A DNA stretch of 64,000 nt from an uncultured Paracoccaceae bacterium (GCA_947498645.1 CANMKS010000001.1:558001-622000), one strand, 5' to 3'; shown: positions 16,838 to 26,124, counted from the first letter of the stretch. Notes: generated by a model not told the origin, from the sequence alone. Program-made: numbers and translations.

Positions 16838-17788
16838 TTAGTCAAACGTCCCGGTGGCGCGGCCCAGCAGCATAAAGGCGCGGGCGGTGCGGGTCTCGGC
16901 CATCTGGAGCAGGTCGGTATCGGTGGCGTGTTCTTCGAAGGTGACCAGCATCTGATCGAAACAGCGCAGAAAATGATGCACCGCATCGCGGAAAATCGTG
17001 TCCTCGCGGGCACGGCCTGCGATGGCGATTTGCGCATCATGGTGGCGGATGGCACCAAGACGGTCAACGGATTGACCACGTTCGCCCTTGGCAAAGCGGC
17101 GCCACAGCGCCGGGTCAACCGGATCAGGGCGCAGATCGTCCATATAGATACCGTCCTGAGACAACAACGTCAGCACATCCTGACTAGCCTGCACTAGTTT
17201 GCGCGCGGACCTGTCGCGCAACGCACGGCGTAGCGCGGCAAAACCTTCTACGTCATGCTCATCATTGGGAAAGTTGAGCGCCTGAATCAGATCAGGCCGC
17301 TCCAGCGGTGGGTTGGTGTCTTCTGCTGGGGGCTCAAACGCCAATGTCGGCTGATCGGCAGGGGCCTGTGGGGCCGCACGCGGCACAATCAGACGCGATA
17401 CTTCGCGCCGCGATGTAAAACGCGAGGCGGGCGCTGGCGGTTCTGCGGTCTGCGGCTGGGCGGGCTGAACCGGGGCATTTTGCAGGGTGGACTGCGCAAT
17501 CTGCGTGTTCCGCAAATCATGATAAGCCACACCTAGCGCACCTATATCCTGACGCAGCTTGCGATGCGCCCGCGCCATCACGGCAGCCACTGCAATGAGG
17601 GCTACAGGCAGGAAGACAGCCACCGGCATCAGAATCAGCATCGGCCCCGGAAGCCCGCCCAGACCCTCTGCCGCCTCTGGCAATGTCCAGAAAAACAGAC
17701 CAACAACGATCATCCAGCCAATACAGAATGCTAGCGCAATCGCTTCGCCCTGGGTAAGGCCCTCTGCCTGCTTTGCCTTTTCGATCAT
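16838..17788 (-). CDS. membrane protein of unknown function
   Basis: A 316-aa protein with two N-terminal membrane helices (AIALAFCIGWMIVVGLFFWTL and MLILMPVAVFLPVALIAVAA), a proline/alanine-rich linker (about residues 105-165, NAPVQPAQPQTAEPPAPASR), and a helical cytosolic domain with ALRRALRDRSARKLVQASQDVLTLLSQDGIYMDDLRP. I recall this architecture as a conserved unnamed protein next to greA in roseobacters. The ATG at 17788 starts just before the first helix; no strong ribosome site is seen. Confidence 0.78.
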   Translation of the reverse strand: MIEKAKQAEGLTQGEAIALAFCIGWMIVVGLFFWTLPEAAEGLGGLPGPMLILMPVAVFLPVALIAVAAVMARAHRKLRQDIGALGVAYHDLRNTQIAQSTLQNAPVQPAQPQTAEPPAPASRFTSRREVSRLIVPRAAPQAPADQPTLAFEPPAEDTNPPLERPDLIQALNFPNDEHDVEGFAALRRALRDRSARKLVQASQDVLTLLSQDGIYMDDLRPDPVDPALWRRFAKGERGQSVDRLGAIRHHDAQIAIAGRAREDTIFRDAVHHFLRCFDQMLVTFEEHATDTDLLQMAETRTARAFMLLGRATGTFD

Positions 17789-17816
17789 CTGCTGCTGCCC
17801 ATGCCTTGGGTGGTTA

Positions 17817-18287
17817 CTATTTGTAGTGGATCGACAGTATCTCGTAAGAGCGCGTCCCACCCGGCGTGCGAACTTCGACACTGTCGCCCACGTCCTTGCC
17901 AATCAGGGCACGGGATAGCGGCGATTTCATGTTCAACTTACCGCTCTCAATATCGGCCTCGTACTCTCCAACGATCTGATAGGTCTTTTCTTCGTCGGTA
18001 TCCTCATCGACCAATCCGACGGTCGCACCAAACTTGATGGTGCCAGACAGCTTGGTCGGATCAATGACATCGGCAAGTGAGATCACCCCCTCCAGCTCTT
18101 TCACACGTCCCTCGATAAAGGACTGCTTTTCCTTTGCGGAGTGATACTCGGCATTCTCGGACAGATCGCCATGCTCGCGCGCTTCGGCAATCGCACGGAT
18201 AATGGCCGGGCGTTCCACCGTCTTGAGGTGCTTCAGCTCGGCATCCAGCTTGTCAAAGCCAGCGCGGGTCAGTGGTATCTTGTCCAT
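17817..18287 (-). CDS. greA: transcription elongation factor GreA
   Basis: A 156-aa factor that rescues backtracked RNA polymerase by stimulating transcript cleavage. The N-terminal coiled coil carries the acidic tip in [18 protein letters not shown] (D and E residues) and the C-terminal FKBP-like domain ends [23 protein letters not shown]. Length is normal. The stop is 29 bp from the next minus-strand gene. Confidence 0.97.
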   Translation of the reverse strand: MDKIPLTRAGFDKLDAELKHLKTVERPAIIRAIAEAREHGDLSENAEYHSAKEKQSFIEGRVKELEGVISLADVIDPTKLSGTIKFGATVGLVDEDTDEEKTYQIVGEYEADIESGKLNMKSPLSRALIGKDVGDSVEVRTPGGTRSYEILSIHYK

Positions 18288-18493
18288 GTCGTGTCCCCTC
18301 CCGGGGGCAAATAAGTGTCAGTCGAACGGTCATAGTCTATCGGGCATGGTCAAAGTCAAGGCTTTGGCGCGATTTGGTGTCGCGTCAGGCGGTTTTGACG
18401 TCGTGTCCTGATTGCCCCGTGGCTTTCGTTGAGGTAACCGTTGCCGACGCTAAATAAAAGGGCACTAGCCCGGAGAGTTTGAAGGATTTGCCG

Positions 18494-20140
18494 ATGGCCG
18501 AGATTGAACGCGAAGCGATGGAATATGACGTAGTGATCGTGGGTGCTGGGCCTGCCGGTCTGTCCGCCGCGATCCGCCTCAAGCAGTTGGATGCTGACCT
18601 CAATGTGGTGGTGCTTGAAAAAGGCTCCGAAGTGGGCGCGCATATCCTTTCTGGCGCCGTGCTTGATCCGGTTGGCCTGAACAAGCTGATCCCCGATTGG
18701 AAAGAAAAAGGCGCGCCATTGAACGTGCCCGTGAAAGAAGACAACTTCTACATGCTGGGCGAAGCCGGTCAGTTGCGCATCCCCAACATTCTGATGCCTC
18801 CGCTGATGAACAACCATGGCAACTATATCGTTTCGATGGGCAACGTCTGCCGCTGGATGGCTGAACAGGCCGAAGAAATGGGTGTTGAGATTTTCCCAGG
18901 TATGGCCTGCTCAGAACTGGTTTACGGTGACAATGGCGAAGTCAAAGGCGTGGTCGCGGGCGAATTCGGGAAAAACGCAGACGGCAGCCAAGGCCCCAGC
19001 TATGAACCCGGCATGGAGCTGCACGGCAAATACGTCTTCCTTGGCGAGGGCGTGCGCGGGTCACTTTCCAAGCAGGTCATTGCGAAATACGATCTTGCCG
19101 CCAATTCCGACGTGCAGAAATATGGTCTTGGCATGAAAGAAATCTGGGAGATCGACCCGGAGAAACACAAAGAAGGCACCGTCACCCACACCATGGGCTG
19201 GCCGCTAAACAGCAACGCGGGCGGCGGATCTTTCATCTATCATCTTGAGAACAATCAGGTCTATGTCGGCTTTGTCGTTCACCTGAACTACAAGAACCCG
19301 CATGTTTTCCCTTACATGGAATTCCAGCGCTTCAAGCATCACCCAAAAGTTGCCGAACTGCTTAAAGGCGGCAAGCGGGTTGCCTATGGCGCGCGTGCTA
19401 TCTCTGAGGGCGGCTATCAATCCATGCCGCAACTCGAATTCCCCGGCGGTGCGCTCCTGGGTTGTGCCGCCGGCATGGTCAACGTGCCCCGGATCAAGGG
19501 CAACCACAACGCCATGCTATCGGGCATCGCTGCTGCCGAAGCTGCGGTGGATGCGATCAAGGCGGGACGCGGCGGCGATATGCTGGACGGCTATGACGCG
19601 GCAGTACGCAAAGGCGAGATCGGCAATGACCTGAAGAAAGTGCGCAACGTCAAACCGCTCTGGTCCAAATATGGGCTGTTGGCGTCCTTGGGCATCGGCG
19701 GCGCGGACATGTGGATGAACACCTTCGGCATCGGCGTGCTGGGTACGCTCAAGCATGGCAAATCGGACGCAGAAGCAACCGAAGAGGCAAGCAAGCACAA
19801 GGCAATCGATTATCCCAAGCCCGACGGCACGCTGTCCTTTGACCGGCTCACGAACGTCTCTTTCAGCTTCACCAATCACGAGGAAAGCCAGCCGGCCCAC
19901 CTGCACCTGACGGATGCGGACGTGCCGGTGAATGTGAACCTGGCCAAATACGCAGGGCCCTCGGCGCGCTACTGCCCGGCGGGTGTCTACGAATTCGTTG
20001 GCGAAGGCGCAGACACTAAGTTCCAGATAAACTTCCAGAACTGTGTGCACTGCAAAACCTGCGATATCAAAGACCCCAGCCAGAACATAACCTGGACGGT
20101 GCCGCAGGGCGGTGACGGTCCGAATTATCCGAATATGTGA
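18494..20140 (+). CDS. electron transfer flavoprotein-ubiquinone oxidoreductase
   Basis: A 548-aa inner-membrane-associated flavoprotein passing electrons from ETF to ubiquinone. The FAD fold is VVIVGAGPAGLSAAIRL near the N-terminus. The C-terminal ferredoxin-like part binds one [4Fe-4S] cluster: ARYCPAGVYEF and NFQNCVHCKTCDIKDPSQN supply the four cysteines. GGYQSMPQLEFPGGALLGC is the ubiquinone-side signature. The start at 18494 has AAGGA 7 bp upstream. A strong terminator follows immediately, so the gene is monocistronic. Confidence 0.97.
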   Translation: MAEIEREAMEYDVVIVGAGPAGLSAAIRLKQLDADLNVVVLEKGSEVGAHILSGAVLDPVGLNKLIPDWKEKGAPLNVPVKEDNFYMLGEAGQLRIPNILMPPLMNNHGNYIVSMGNVCRWMAEQAEEMGVEIFPGMACSELVYGDNGEVKGVVAGEFGKNADGSQGPSYEPGMELHGKYVFLGEGVRGSLSKQVIAKYDLAANSDVQKYGLGMKEIWEIDPEKHKEGTVTHTMGWPLNSNAGGGSFIYHLENNQVYVGFVVHLNYKNPHVFPYMEFQRFKHHPKVAELLKGGKRVAYGARAISEGGYQSMPQLEFPGGALLGCAAGMVNVPRIKGNHNAMLSGIAAAEAAVDAIKAGRGGDMLDGYDAAVRKGEIGNDLKKVRNVKPLWSKYGLLASLGIGGADMWMNTFGIGVLGTLKHGKSDAEATEEASKHKAIDYPKPDGTLSFDRLTNVSFSFTNHEESQPAHLHLTDADVPVNVNLAKYAGPSARYCPAGVYEFVGEGADTKFQINFQNCVHCKTCDIKDPSQNITWTVPQGGDGPNYPNM

Positions 20141-20146
20141 AGCAAT

Positions 20147-20174
20147 AAAGGGGCCATCTGGCCCCTTTATTTTT
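20147..20174 (+). terminator. rho-independent terminator of the ETF-QO gene
   Basis: AAAGGGGCC (20147-20155), loop ATCT, GGCCCCTTT (20160-20168), then ATTTTT. It is a perfect 9-bp stem beginning 6 bp after the stop codon. Confidence 0.93.
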
Positions 20175-20282
20175 GCGGCATGGGGTAGTTGCAGCTCACC
20201 TTGCAAGGCCCGAATTCTGATTGCCTATGACAAGACACGTTCTGGGATCAGAGAGAGCTCCAGCGCAACAAGGATTTTTCAA

Positions 20283-21938
20283 CTACCGCAACACAAATCC
20301 ATCCGGCCAGGTCAACGTATAGTCCAGCGTCACCTTTTGGCTTTCACCTGCGGCCACTGCCAGATCCCACTCCAGCACACCGCGGCGCCCATCAGGATCG
20401 CGCCGTGTTACTGCGGGGCTGGCAGTAAAGTCGACCTCCAGATCCTCTTGCTCGGTGTAAGGCACCACATCGCGCAGCAGCACGTCCCAATCTTGCCCGG
20501 TCAGGTTCTCGACGGTCATCACAGCCTGCTCTGTCAATTCATTGGTGGTGGTAAAGACACCGCGATCCCCTTCGGTCTTGTTGGGAGTCGCACGGGTCAA
20601 GCGCAGCCCATCAAGCGGGCCAAAGCCCATGTCCATGTCAGCACCGGCCGCCAGCAATGGCAGATTGCTGAACCCGATCATGGTGCCATCTGCAAACAAG
20701 AGCGCCTGACCGGGCAGAAAGACCTCCTCGGTCGTATTGGTAAATTCGGCCATGCGATAGGCGATGTCATCACGGCTTGGCACCGCCTCTGCCCAGACCT
20801 CGGCGTCCAGCGAGATCGTATCCAAGGCCAGTCGCAGGTCTTCAACCCCGTTACGGATATCCACGCGGGTTGGATAGGTATAGGTCACTGTTGCGCCGCT
20901 GAAGTCAGCCTTCGCCGTAACAGCCATCGGGGCGGGTGCCGCCTCTTCCATGACCATTCCACGTGATAGGGTCGCGAAAGCATCCGCCTGTATCATGATG
21001 CCCTCTTCCCGCTCCAGATCATCCTCCGAGATAATCCGCCGCAACGGCGCAAAGACCTCGCCGGGGGCAATGCGTTCACCGGGGCGGGCAGTTGACAACA
21101 CAAGCTGTACATCGTTCCAGTCCTGCCCACTTTGCTGGCTGATCACAACGGCGCGGTCGATTTCCATGGCGGCCTCCTCACCGGTGGTCAGGCGCATGTC
21201 ATAGACCGGGGACCAATTGGCGAAACCTTCCAAGGTACTGATATCAATGGTCACCTCGCCCGCCTCAGCGGTGGCCAGCGAGAACGTCAGGACAGAACCA
21301 TCCTGCTTGGGCGCAAGCAATGCGGCCAGGGCTCGTTTGGCATCGTTCAGAGCCTCGACATCGTCTTCCTTCGCGCGCTCGGCTGCCTGCGCGTCTTGGT
21401 CGGCATCAAACGCCGCTTGGCGGGCGGCCAGGACCTCTGACCCTACCATTTGCGCCAGTGCCCGAATATCGGCAATGCTGGCGGCATTCAGTGTCTCGCC
21501 GGCACTTGCCTGCGAGAGGCTTTGCAGAAAGGTGATCTGCTCCTCTGCCGCCTGCACCCGTAACCGGATCTGGGCGATCTCGGCATCGCGATCCCGCAAC
21601 ACCTCTTCCAACCGCTCAACCTCACCGCGGGCGGCAACAACCGCCGGGGCGGTTTGATCCGGAGTAACGGGCAGCCGGTCATAGGCCAGATTGACGGCAC
21701 CGACCTGCGTGCCCGCAGGGGCCGCAACACGCAGCCCCTCGCTGGCCAAGGATTGAGGCAGATCAGGGACGATGATCTGATGCTGGCCCGCAGGCACATC
21801 CAACGTGATCTGGCGGGTCACGGTGGCAAGACCAGGATAGATCGTGACGGTATCAACGCGCGCTGCGGCGGTGAACGTGTCGGCAAAGGATGGGGCAGCC
21901 AACGCAATCAGGCTGGTGGTCAATAGGGGGCGAAACAT
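20283..21938 (-). CDS. DUF4139 domain protein (MuiA-like), exported
   Basis: A 551-aa protein with signal peptide MFRPLLTTSLIALAAPSFA, so periplasmic or surface. DUF4140 is near residues 25-125 (VTIYPGLATVTRQITLDVPAGQH), followed by an alanine-rich coiled coil (about 105-230, EVERLEEVLRDRDAEIAQIRLR...) and DUF4139 to the C-terminus (NWSPVYDMRL ... VVISQQSGQDWNDVQLVLSTARP). The family includes the mucoidy inhibitor MuiA type; the biochemical role is unknown. The start at 21938 is supported by AGGAGA; the longer reading upstream is GC noise. Confidence 0.9.
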   Translation of the reverse strand: MFRPLLTTSLIALAAPSFADTFTAAARVDTVTIYPGLATVTRQITLDVPAGQHQIIVPDLPQSLASEGLRVAAPAGTQVGAVNLAYDRLPVTPDQTAPAVVAARGEVERLEEVLRDRDAEIAQIRLRVQAAEEQITFLQSLSQASAGETLNAASIADIRALAQMVGSEVLAARQAAFDADQDAQAAERAKEDDVEALNDAKRALAALLAPKQDGSVLTFSLATAEAGEVTIDISTLEGFANWSPVYDMRLTTGEEAAMEIDRAVVISQQSGQDWNDVQLVLSTARPGERIAPGEVFAPLRRIISEDDLEREEGIMIQADAFATLSRGMVMEEAAPAPMAVTAKADFSGATVTYTYPTRVDIRNGVEDLRLALDTISLDAEVWAEAVPSRDDIAYRMAEFTNTTEEVFLPGQALLFADGTMIGFSNLPLLAAGADMDMGFGPLDGLRLTRATPNKTEGDRGVFTTTNELTEQAVMTVENLTGQDWDVLLRDVVPYTEQEDLEVDFTASPAVTRRDPDGRRGVLEWDLAVAAGESQKVTLDYTLTWPDGFVLR

Positions 21939-22058
21939 GGGTGGTCTCCTGCATATGTCACATATCGTTATACAGGGTTTGACGGATGGCAGGGGGCGAT
22001 CCTTGGGAGGGTGGCAAAAAATTTCCGGTACTGCCGGTGCCACATCAGGCCCCCAACG

Positions 22059-22087
22059 AAAAAGGGCGCCCAGCAGGGCGCCCCTTT
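22059..22087 (-). terminator. rho-independent terminator of asd
   Basis: On the minus strand GGGCGCCC, loop TGCT, GGGCGCCC, then TTTTT. Plus-strand arms are 22064-22071 and 22076-22083. It follows the asd stop by ~20 bp. Confidence 0.9.
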
Positions 22088-22106
22088 CAGAATCGTTCTG
22101 ACAGCC

Positions 22107-23129
22107 TCAGCCCTTTTTCAAACACTCACGGCCCAACAGCTCCGCAATCTGCACGGCGTTCAACGCGGCACCCTTGCGCAGGTTATCCGAGACGCACCAC
22201 AGGTTCAGACCATTGTCGATGGTGCTGTCCTGGCGGATGCGGCTGATGAAGGTCGCAAAGTCACCCACACATTCGACAGGCGTGACATATCCACCATCTT
22301 CGCGCTTATCGATGACCATCACGCCGGGTGCCTCGCGCAGAATGTCGCGCGCTTCATCCTCATCAAGGAAGTCTTCAAATTCGATGTTCACCGCTTCAGA
22401 GTGGCCCACGAACACAGGCACGCGCACACATGTGGCCGTAACCTTGATCTTGGGATCAACGATCTTTTTGGTCTCGGCGACCATCTTCCATTCTTCCTTG
22501 GTCTCGCCGCTGTCCATAAACTTGTCGATATGCGGGATCACGTTGAAGGCGATCTGCTTGGTGAACTGCTTTGGCGGCTTGTCGTCGGTTGGGTTGTAGA
22601 TGGACTTTGTCTGATCCCAAAGTTCATCAATCCCGCCCTTGCCAGCGCCGGAAACGGACTGATAAGTGCTCACAACAACGCGCTTGATACGCGCTCGGTC
22701 GTGCAGCGGCTTGAGTGCCACAACCATCTGTGCGGTCGAACAATTCGGGTTTGCGATGATGTTCTTCTTGGCATAGCCGTGAATCGCCTGCGGGTTCACC
22801 TCTGGCACGATCAACGGCACATCGGCGTCATAGCGATAAAGCGAAGAGTTATCGATCACGACACAGCCCGCTTTCGCGGCCTTGGGCGCGTAAATCTTGG
22901 TGGCATCGGACCCAACAGCAAAAAGAGCCATATCCCAGCCGGTGAAATCAAAGGTATCAAGATCCTGCGTTTTCAGGGTTTTCTCGCCAAAGCTAACTTC
23001 CGTGCCCAGCGACTTACGGCTGGCAAGCACGGCAATCTCGTCGATCGGGAAGGCCCGTTCGTTGAGAATGTTCAGCATTTCGCGGCCCACATTTCCAGTG
23101 GCGCCGACAACGACGATTCGATAGCCCAT
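22107..23129 (-). CDS. asd: aspartate-semialdehyde dehydrogenase
   Basis: A 340-aa enzyme reducing aspartyl phosphate to the semialdehyde for lysine, threonine, methionine and diaminopimelate synthesis. VVVGATGNVGREMLNIL is the NADP fold; the catalytic cysteine is in IANPNCSTAQMV; VSTYQSVSGAGKGG and GHSEAVNIEFE complete the active site, including the histidine. It has its own terminator downstream and an apparently decayed region upstream. Confidence 0.97.
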   Translation of the reverse strand: MGYRIVVVGATGNVGREMLNILNERAFPIDEIAVLASRKSLGTEVSFGEKTLKTQDLDTFDFTGWDMALFAVGSDATKIYAPKAAKAGCVVIDNSSLYRYDADVPLIVPEVNPQAIHGYAKKNIIANPNCSTAQMVVALKPLHDRARIKRVVVSTYQSVSGAGKGGIDELWDQTKSIYNPTDDKPPKQFTKQIAFNVIPHIDKFMDSGETKEEWKMVAETKKIVDPKIKVTATCVRVPVFVGHSEAVNIEFEDFLDEDEARDILREAPGVMVIDKREDGGYVTPVECVGDFATFISRIRQDSTIDNGLNLWCVSDNLRKGAALNAVQIAELLGRECLKKG

Positions 23130-23260
23130 TTGGCTGGCTCCTTGTTACAGATGTGCCCCTTTACCGCGTGGGTGATGGAAGGGAAAGAGGGGGCGGGCTG
23201 GGACAGGCAACCTGACAACATTCCATGACTTCATCACTGCATGGGTTACGGAACCAAAAG

Positions 23261-23580
23261 ATGTAATTTCTAGGCAAAGCGCCCTTGCCCACCATGGCCA
23301 GCCTGATTTGTTTCGAGCACTGGAAGGGGCTGGTCCGGGAGGCTTGACTGCTACCAAACTCGCCAAGGCCGCCGGGGCTGCCTTTACAACAACATCGGCG
23401 CAGTTGACGGTCCCGATGAACGCGGGCTGATCACCCATCGCCGCGAAGGGCGGTCGATCCTATGCGGCCAACTATGGTGGTATCCGCAGCCTCTTTGCCC
23501 TTCTGCTGTCCGATTGCTGCCAAGGGCGCCCTGAAATCATGGTAGACCTTGTTATCTGGCCAGTAAGCCCAGACAGGAGA
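23261..23580 (+). pseudogene. decayed ArsR-family regulator with frameshifts
   Basis: No intact ORF, but three segments rebuild an ArsR-like protein. Segment 1 (from ~23275) reads ALAHHGQPDLFRALEGAGPGG..., then LTATKLAKAAGAAFTTTSAQ and LTVPMNAG before a TGA at 23428. Segment 2, one base out of frame from 23424, reads GLITHRREGRSI. Segment 3 (from 23461, back in frame 1) reads YAANYGGIRSLFALLLSDCC, then QGRPEI. These match the wing and C-terminal GRPE of short ArsR proteins. About one base is missing at ~23427 and two at ~23460. It lies before a broken VOC gene, as in arsenic/cadmium loci. Confidence 0.7.
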
Positions 23581-23587
23581 CAACAAA

Positions 23588-23773
23588 ATGAACCGCTTTC
23601 ATATCCACAAAAACGTCGACGGCCTGGACACATCAATCGCATTTTACACCAGCCTCTTTGGCACCATGTCGACGGTAAAAAATGACTACGTCATGGTGTT
23701 GGAGATCAGCATCGACCAACCCGGATCACGCCGAAAACGGGAAAACTCGGTCAACGGGTTTGTCAAGACATAG
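23588..23773 (+). pseudogene. truncated ArsI/CadI-type VOC protein
   Basis: A 61-residue reading with a good ribosome site (CAGGAGACAAC before ATG 23588). The first ~40 residues (MNRFHIHKNVDGLDTSIAFY, then TSLFGTMSTVKNDY) match the start of vicinal-oxygen-chelate proteins of the CadI/ArsI kind, in which the N-terminal histidine is a metal ligand. After that the similarity collapses (LEISIDQPGSRRKRE) and the reading stops, whereas the family runs to ~130-180 aa. Together with the broken ArsR upstream this looks like a dead metalloid-resistance operon. Confidence 0.65.
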
Positions 23774-23837
23774 TGTCAGAACACGTTTGGAATCTGGCGC
23801 AACCCTACGGATTGGAGCCGGGACAAGCTGAGATGGA

Positions 23838-24668
23838 TCAGTCGGCCTGAAAACCACCGACAACGAGAATACCATCAGCGCTGTCATTGACCACAAGTAC
23901 GCCACCCAACTCGTCTGCTTCCGGGCCAAAGAATGTGCCGCGCAGGGTTCTGCTTGAGCCAGCGCCGCCCAGATCGTTAAACAGCCCTGTTCCGGTGACT
24001 GTTCCACGGTCAAAGTTGTCACCGAATATTCTGGCATCCGTAATCAAGATCGTACCAACATTTGATACAGCACCGTTGACCGATCCATTCCCAGACAAAT
24101 TCAGGAATCGACCATCAATTTGATTGTCACCCCAAGTCGCGGTAAAAACAGCATCCCCCTCTAGGGTATAGGTATCATCCCCATCTATGGCCGCGGTAAG
24201 CCCGACCCATCCGTCGTTGTAGTTGGTCGTTACGGTCCCACTCGGTGGCAGGGTGGCGTCAATGCCAACTGCCCCGAATACATTGCTGCCGGAAATGCGG
24301 ACAACACGCGAGTGTTCTCCGCTGGCAGGATTTGTGAACGCTGACCCATCCAAGTCAGCGCCAGACAGCAGACCACCCGTCACGACACCATCAGAGTAAT
24401 TGATGGTAACACCATCGGTGAAGCGGACACTCTGTCCCTCAAGCACAACATAGACGGACTGTGCAGATCCAGGTGCCCCCCGGTTCGACAGGAACGGGAT
24501 ACTTGGATCGGTAACTTCGTCAGCCGATCCAGGTGGCGGCGTCGAATTGCCGCCTCCACCTCCGCCGCCGCCGCTTCCACCGCTAGCACCGCCAGCGCCG
24601 CCGCAGGCGGTTAATGATACAGCCGCTGCAAGCGCGGTTGTGCGAACAAGGGTCAAAGAATAATTCAT
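23838..24668 (-). CDS. TbpB-like barrel lipoprotein with glycine linker
   Basis: A 276-aa protein. Its signal ends in VSLTACGG, a lipobox with C22, so it is lipid-anchored. A 20-residue Gly/Ser linker and an STPPPGS segment follow. The C-terminal ~200 residues are beta-rich and end with the transferrin-binding-protein-B-like handle-barrel signature: GTGLFNDLGGAG, TLRGTFFGPEADELGGVLVV and ILVVGGFQA. Such domains in Neisseria bind host iron proteins, but in marine bacteria the ligand is unknown. The start at 24668 shares one base with the stop of the upstream metalloprotease gene (TGATG), so the two are co-translated. Confidence 0.8.
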   Translation of the reverse strand: MNYSLTLVRTTALAAAVSLTACGGAGGASGGSGGGGGGGGNSTPPPGSADEVTDPSIPFLSNRGAPGSAQSVYVVLEGQSVRFTDGVTINYSDGVVTGGLLSGADLDGSAFTNPASGEHSRVVRISGSNVFGAVGIDATLPPSGTVTTNYNDGWVGLTAAIDGDDTYTLEGDAVFTATWGDNQIDGRFLNLSGNGSVNGAVSNVGTILITDARIFGDNFDRGTVTGTGLFNDLGGAGSSRTLRGTFFGPEADELGGVLVVNDSADGILVVGGFQAD

Positions 24669-25948
24669 CACATGAAATCCGATGCGTCGACGAACACACC
24701 TTCGATGGTGATCGTCAGGTCGAGGCCGCCTCCGTTATGTGTCCAGATTGAGTTTGCGCCAGAGGTTGTCAGCGTGCCCTGTCCAAAATCAAGCCCGCCC
24801 ACGAGATCAATCACATCAAAGCCCCGTTCAAAATCAGTGATCCGATTGGCGCCATCTGAGGCGTCAAAGACGAAAGTGTCAGCGCCGCCGCCGCCCTCAA
24901 GAACATCATTGCCTTGCCCCGCAATCAGGGTGTCATTGCCTGACACAAAGCTCCCGGTCGGATCGCCACGAAGGATGTCATTGCCATCCCCACCATCCAA
25001 CGTATCGGCCCCGATCCCACCGATAATGGTATCGTCGCCCTCGTTTCCTTCGGCATCAATTGTTCCGCCGCCGCCAACGATCGTATCATTGTCCGCACCG
25101 CCAAACAGGTCATTGTCACCTCGCAAATCGACAATGGTATCGTTACCAGTTCCACCATTCAGGGTGTCGTTTCCAGCCAAGCCGTAAAGTCTATCCTGCC
25201 CAGCGCCGCCGTTAATGTTGTCACTCAGGAGTGACCCGGTCACCATGTCGTTGCCACCAAGAGCCATCACATTCTGGGCCACACCAACAAATTCATAGTT
25301 CGCTTCTTCACCAGCGTTCGACCATTGCTTCGCGCCATAGAGGTTCTGAATACCTGCGATGTCGTCATCACCAAGTGTTCTAGACCCGCTGTTTGCTGTC
25401 GCGTTCATGATCGAATCTGAGACGTTGAAGTGATCCAGACCAAGAGCATGGCCGATCTCGTGCAGCATGACCTGGAAGAATGTGAACGCACCGCCTAGCC
25501 CGTTGGCGATCCAAGTCTCATCCGCACCCATCGAGATGTTGGATTCAGCAATTTCCACCAGACCGTTCCGATTGGCATCATTGGGGTTGTAGAACGTATT
25601 TGCGACACCAATCGCATTGCCACTCAATGAAGCCACATCAATATCGATATCTGAACCGGTTGCACTTCCTGTAAATCGAAATGAAAGTCCCGCAACTGCT
25701 GCCCAGGTATCAAACGCGTCGCGGGTTGCCTGACGAAAATCTTCGATCTGAGAACCGGCAACAATGCTCAGCCCTGCGAGGTTCATGGACCAAGTGATTT
25801 CACCACTGGCCTGACCCCGCACATCGTTGTTCCACTTGTAATTTGCGGTGCCCTGGTTTGTGGGCACGCTACTAAGATTAAATTCGCTTGTGTCAGACTC
25901 AAGATAGTCATCTGCGCCACATCCGGGACAGCCGCAAAGAACACACAT
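24668..25948 (-). CDS. RTX-repeat zinc metalloprotease (matrixin/serralysin-like)
   Basis: A 426-aa protein. The protease domain (about residues 30-210) has HEIGHALGLDH (163-173), the metzincin zinc motif with its third histidine, and a Met-turn SIMNAT. Residues ~230-360 hold calcium-binding RTX nonapeptides (GGAGQDRLYGLAGNDTLNGG type, with variants). The C-terminus ends DASDFM, acidic-hydrophobic like type I secretion signals. No Sec signal; the start reads MCVLCGCPGCG, unusually Cys-rich. It is probably exported by an ABC/HlyD/TolC system. The start at 25948 has AAGGA 9 bp upstream. It is coupled to the TbpB-like lipoprotein. Confidence 0.9.
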   Translation of the reverse strand: MCVLCGCPGCGADDYLESDTSEFNLSSVPTNQGTANYKWNNDVRGQASGEITWSMNLAGLSIVAGSQIEDFRQATRDAFDTWAAVAGLSFRFTGSATGSDIDIDVASLSGNAIGVANTFYNPNDANRNGLVEIAESNISMGADETWIANGLGGAFTFFQVMLHEIGHALGLDHFNVSDSIMNATANSGSRTLGDDDIAGIQNLYGAKQWSNAGEEANYEFVGVAQNVMALGGNDMVTGSLLSDNINGGAGQDRLYGLAGNDTLNGGTGNDTIVDLRGDNDLFGGADNDTIVGGGGTIDAEGNEGDDTIIGGIGADTLDGGDGNDILRGDPTGSFVSGNDTLIAGQGNDVLEGGGGADTFVFDASDGANRITDFERGFDVIDLVGGLDFGQGTLTTSGANSIWTHNGGGLDLTITIEGVFVDASDFM

Positions 25949-26124
25949 CTAAATTATTCCTTCTTCAAACATCTCGCATCCGAGTCTCAACTTTCTCCGC
26001 CTGATTAGGTCAGCAACAAGTCTAGATTGTGTCAACAAGACTCTTTTGAAAAACACGGCAAAGAATTGCCGAAATGTCGGCCAGCGGCACTCTTGCTAAT
26101 AGATTAGGGGAACCAAGAAGATTC

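Noticed and set aside
22011..23228. 405-aa plus-strand reading over asd
   Set aside because: Antisense shadow of asd with typical His/Arg/Asp-rich composition.
23145..23438. Minus-strand 97-aa reading over the ArsR remnant
   Set aside because: No ribosome site, no domain, and it is the antisense shadow of recognisable ArsR fragments.
24668..25948. RTX repeats as a DNA repeat element
   Set aside because: The periodicity is at protein level (GGxGxDxL nonapeptides) within an intact gene and needs no DNA-repeat explanation.
25949..26124. TTGACA-like -35 box at 26030-26035 (minus) for the metalloprotease
   Set aside because: No acceptable -10 hexamer at 16-18 bp, so a promoter cannot be claimed.
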